Shown one piece after another: positions 6,431 to 8,038 of a stretch of 8,038 nt of DNA. Source of the stretch: an uncultured Eubacteriales bacterium. GTDB lineage: Bacteria > Bacillota > Clostridia > Christensenellales > CAG-138. The position numbers and the translations under genes were made by a program. The stretch is taken from contig URQH01000036.1 in assembly GCA_900549955.1 (NCBI GenBank), forward strand, positions 1 through 8,038, in the 5' to 3' direction. Each line of letters starts with the position of its first letter. The first letter of the stretch is position 1. A model generated the notes under the pieces. It had not been told where the DNA came from. It saw only the letters and a list, made by a program, of their open reading frames with translations, and did not search any database.

Positions 6431-6439
6431 ATTTTATCA
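6431..6439 (-). promoter_or_regulatory. Possible extended -10 promoter of the amidase-like gene
   Basis: The minus strand reads TGATAAAAT, an extended -10 element (TG-n-TAAAAT), about 30 bases before the ATG at 6400. The -35 region (CGCACA) is poor. AGGTGG (6409-6414) is the ribosome site. The assignment rests on position and a 5/6 match to TATAAT. Confidence 0.4.
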
Positions 6440-6529
6440 CGCCCGGCCACGCTTGTGCGCATCCGTCAAAAAGATTCACAAATTGTACATAACGATGGAA
6501 GGCGTTCCCATCACACGCTGCAAAAGCAC

Positions 6530-6558
6530 TCGCCATTCGCAAAAAAAGCTGGTATACT
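6530..6558 (+). promoter_or_regulatory. Promoter of the phospholipase C-like gene
   Basis: TCGCCA (6530-6535) and TATACT (6553-6558) are 17 bases apart, and TG at 6550-6551 makes an extended -10 (TGGTATACT). The start of transcription is expected about 7 bases after the -10, which falls on or next to the ATG at 6565. No ribosome binding site lies between them. Confidence 0.65.
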
Positions 6559-6564
6559 GTGACC

Positions 6565-7461
6565 ATGCCATGTCTCTATGCACATACCCTGTTCGGGTTC
6601 TCGGTCCGCGACCGGCTGCCGCAGCCGCTCGCGGCGTTGCTGGCGCGCAACGAGGCGGCGTTTCTCGCCGGCCTGCCGGGGCCAGACATCTATTTTTTCG
6701 ACCGGTTTCCGCCGCCGCTGCTACACCCGCATGAAAAACGCACCGGCAACGCACTGCACAACGCGCCGGCCGACGCGGTGTTTGCGCAGCTGCTGTCCCT
6801 CGCCGCGGGCGACGAAGCGCTGCTCGCCTATACGCTGGGCTTTCTCTGCCACTACGCGCTGGACAGCGCCATCCACCCGTTTGTGGACGCGCGCTACCGC
6901 GGGCTCGACCACACGCGGTTTGAAATGCGGCTGGAGCTTGCGTTTTGCGCCCGCAGGGGCAGCCGACTGAGCGGCATCCCGCCGCACCGTCTGTATGCGC
7001 CCCCCGTCCGTGAGCCGGACCTGCTGGACCGGCTGGATGCGCTGCAACACCAGCTGGCGCAGGCCGTGTGCCAGCGCGGCGCACGCGGCGCCTTCCGGCG
7101 AAGCTTTTTCAAATTCCGCCGCACAAACCGGCTGCTGTACGACCCCGCCGGGCGCAAGCGCCGCCTGCTGCAACGCGTCGAACGGTTGCTGCGCCGGCCG
7201 GCCGGCACGCTGTCCAGCTTGCTGTTCGCCCCGCCGCAGGCGGGCGACGGCGACCTGTTTAACGAGATGCACGCGCCCTGGCGTGCGCCGTGGGAGGGCG
7301 CGCCGGAGCGCACCGAATCGTTTTTCGACCTGTTTGACGCCGCGGCAGATCGCGCCGTGGCGCTGCTGCCGCTCTGCTACGCGGCCTGGATGGGCGACAG
7401 TCCGGCACTGCTGTTGCAGGCGCTGAAAGGAGGGAACATGGCGCATGGAACCTATGCTTAA
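6565..7461 (+). CDS. Zinc-dependent phospholipase C family protein
   Basis: The protein has 298 residues from the ATG at 6565. It shows the pattern of the Zn_dep_PLPC family common in Clostridia: AHTLFG with H7 near the start, GLPGPDIYFF (36-45) with D41, ALHN with H65, and GFLCHYALDSAIHPFVD (92-108) with H96, D100 and H104. These are the probable metal ligands. No signal peptide is present, so unlike secreted clostridial alpha-toxin it should act in the cytoplasm. The C-terminal half is Arg/Leu-rich and less conserved. Family members of this kind are annotated as phospholipases by homology; the substrate is not established. A GTG at 6559 is in frame but directly follows the -10 box and would lie upstream of the predicted mRNA start. 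The 3' end overlaps the SLOG gene by 17 bases. Confidence 0.88.
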   Translation: MPCLYAHTLFGFSVRDRLPQPLAALLARNEAAFLAGLPGPDIYFFDRFPPPLLHPHEKRTGNALHNAPADAVFAQLLSLAAGDEALLAYTLGFLCHYALDSAIHPFVDARYRGLDHTRFEMRLELAFCARRGSRLSGIPPHRLYAPPVREPDLLDRLDALQHQLAQAVCQRGARGAFRRSFFKFRRTNRLLYDPAGRKRRLLQRVERLLRRPAGTLSSLLFAPPQAGDGDLFNEMHAPWRAPWEGAPERTESFFDLFDAAADRAVALLPLCYAAWMGDSPALLLQALKGGNMAHGTYA

Positions 7462-7978
7462 CCTGGACGCGGCCGACAACCCCTTCCTCGGCAAAACGGC
7501 CTGCTGTTTCACCGGCCATCGCCCGCGCGGCCTGCCGGCGCCGGGCAGCGCAGACATGGCGCGGCTGCGCCAGCTGCTGATGCAGGCCATCCGCGCCGCG
7601 CATGCCGGCGGCGTAACCACCTTTCTTGCGGGAGGCGCGCAGGGCTTCGACCAACTCGCGGCAGAGGCCGTACTGCTGCAAAAGCCCAACTGGCCTGGCA
7701 CGCGCCTCACACTGGCGCTGCCGTCGCCCGCGCAGCCAAACCGCTGGGACGCCCGGGCACGGCGACAATATGAAGCGGTACTGCACTGTGCCGACGACAT
7801 CTGGTATGCCGCGCAGGAGGCATCCACCGCCGCCCTGTACTGCCGCAACCGCTATCTGGTAGAGCATGCCGACTGCTGCATTGCCTACCTGCGGCAGCCG
7901 TCCGGCGGCACGCTGTACACCGTCCGCTACGCCATGCACCGGGGTCTGCCCGTCGTCAATCTCGCGCAATCGCTGTAA
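7445..7978 (+). CDS. SLOG-family protein, DUF1273/YpsA-like
   Basis: The protein (177 residues) has the Rossmann-like SLOG fold signature of the DUF1273/YpsA family: CCFTGHRP (20-27), FLAGGAQGFDQLAAEAV (60-76), ALPSPAQPNRW (91-101), YCRNRYLVEHADCCIAY (132-148) and PSGGTLYTVRYA (152-163). SLOG domains bind nucleotide-derived ligands such as NAD or ADP-ribose compounds. YpsA of Bacillus and Staphylococcus influences cell division, but its ligand is not firmly known. The start at 7445 follows an AAAGGAGGG site (7426-7434) inside the preceding phospholipase-like gene. The 17-base overlap suggests coupled translation. The stop lies 8 bases before the IS-like terminal repeat, and no terminator is seen in that gap. 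Confidence 0.92.
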   Translation: MEPMLNLDAADNPFLGKTACCFTGHRPRGLPAPGSADMARLRQLLMQAIRAAHAGGVTTFLAGGAQGFDQLAAEAVLLQKPNWPGTRLTLALPSPAQPNRWDARARRQYEAVLHCADDIWYAAQEASTAALYCRNRYLVEHADCCIAYLRQPSGGTLYTVRYAMHRGLPVVNLAQSL

Positions 7979-7986
7979 TTTTCAAA

Positions 7987-8038
7987 TGTAGGTTTGTCAA
8001 ACATATTGGACAGTGAGAGGAAAGAGGGAAGCGGCAAG
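7987..8038 (+). mobile_element. Right copy of 52-bp terminal inverted repeat, probable end of an IS3-like insertion sequence
   Basis: This copy is identical to the reverse complement of 3-54. It begins TGTAGG 8 bases after the SLOG gene stop and runs to the window edge, so its true length is unknown. Both copies point outward and both lie just downstream of genes read toward them. A pair of IS copies in opposite orientation, or one contig broken at a multi-copy element, would give this arrangement. No transposase sequence is inside the window. Confidence 0.7.

Noticed and set aside
6721..7848. 375-codon minus-strand open frame
   Set aside because: It is a shadow of the phospholipase C-like and SLOG genes, both of which have clear family motifs on the plus strand.

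Overview
The window looks like a chromosomal segment of a GC-rich anaerobic Gram-positive bacterium of the class Clostridia, plausibly an Oscillospiraceae/Ruminococcaceae-type gut organism. The indications are a six-gene Rnf operon in clostridial order (CDGEAB), a YpsA-type SLOG gene, a clostridial-type zinc-dependent phospholipase C-like gene, and GC-rich genes separated by AT-rich promoters. The genus cannot be decided from the sequence alone.

Layout. (1) Positions 3-54 and 7987-8038 are an exact 52-bp inverted repeat that starts with TG, contains TTGGACA and then turns purine-rich. I read it as the same end of two copies of an insertion sequence, most like the IS3 family, with the bodies lying outside the window. 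(2) Positions 55-243 hold three hairpins downstream of rnfB and no gene. (3) Positions 244-5152 on the minus strand are rnfC-rnfD-rnfG-rnfE-rnfA-rnfB, tightly packed with overlaps or short gaps and good Shine-Dalgarno sites. Together they encode the membrane ferredoxin:NAD+ oxidoreductase that couples ferredoxin oxidation to Na+ or H+ export. (4) Positions 5153-5473 are the control region of the operon: a good sigma-A type promoter, two overlapping palindromes upstream of it, and a leader with a nested stem-loop and a 26-codon open frame whose stop overlaps the TTG start of rnfC. (5) Positions 5474-6400 (minus) encode a membrane-anchored Amidase_3-fold protein that has lost most zinc and catalytic residues. 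(6) Positions 6401-6564 are a divergent promoter region. (7) Positions 6565-7461 (plus) encode a zinc-dependent phospholipase C family protein, probably on a leaderless mRNA. It overlaps the following SLOG/DUF1273 (YpsA-like) gene at 7445-7978.

How the genes work together. The Rnf genes form one energy-conserving complex: RnfB takes electrons from ferredoxin, RnfA/E/D/G carry them through the membrane, and RnfC delivers them to NAD+. The PLC-like and SLOG genes are translationally linked and may act together, but their substrates are unknown. The degenerate amidase is transcribed separately and is more likely a peptidoglycan-binding or regulatory protein than a hydrolase.

No clear new defence or mobile system is visible. 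The points most worth a second look are the pseudo-amidase, the rnf leader and upstream palindromes, the predicted leaderless PLC transcript, and the IS-like inverted ends.
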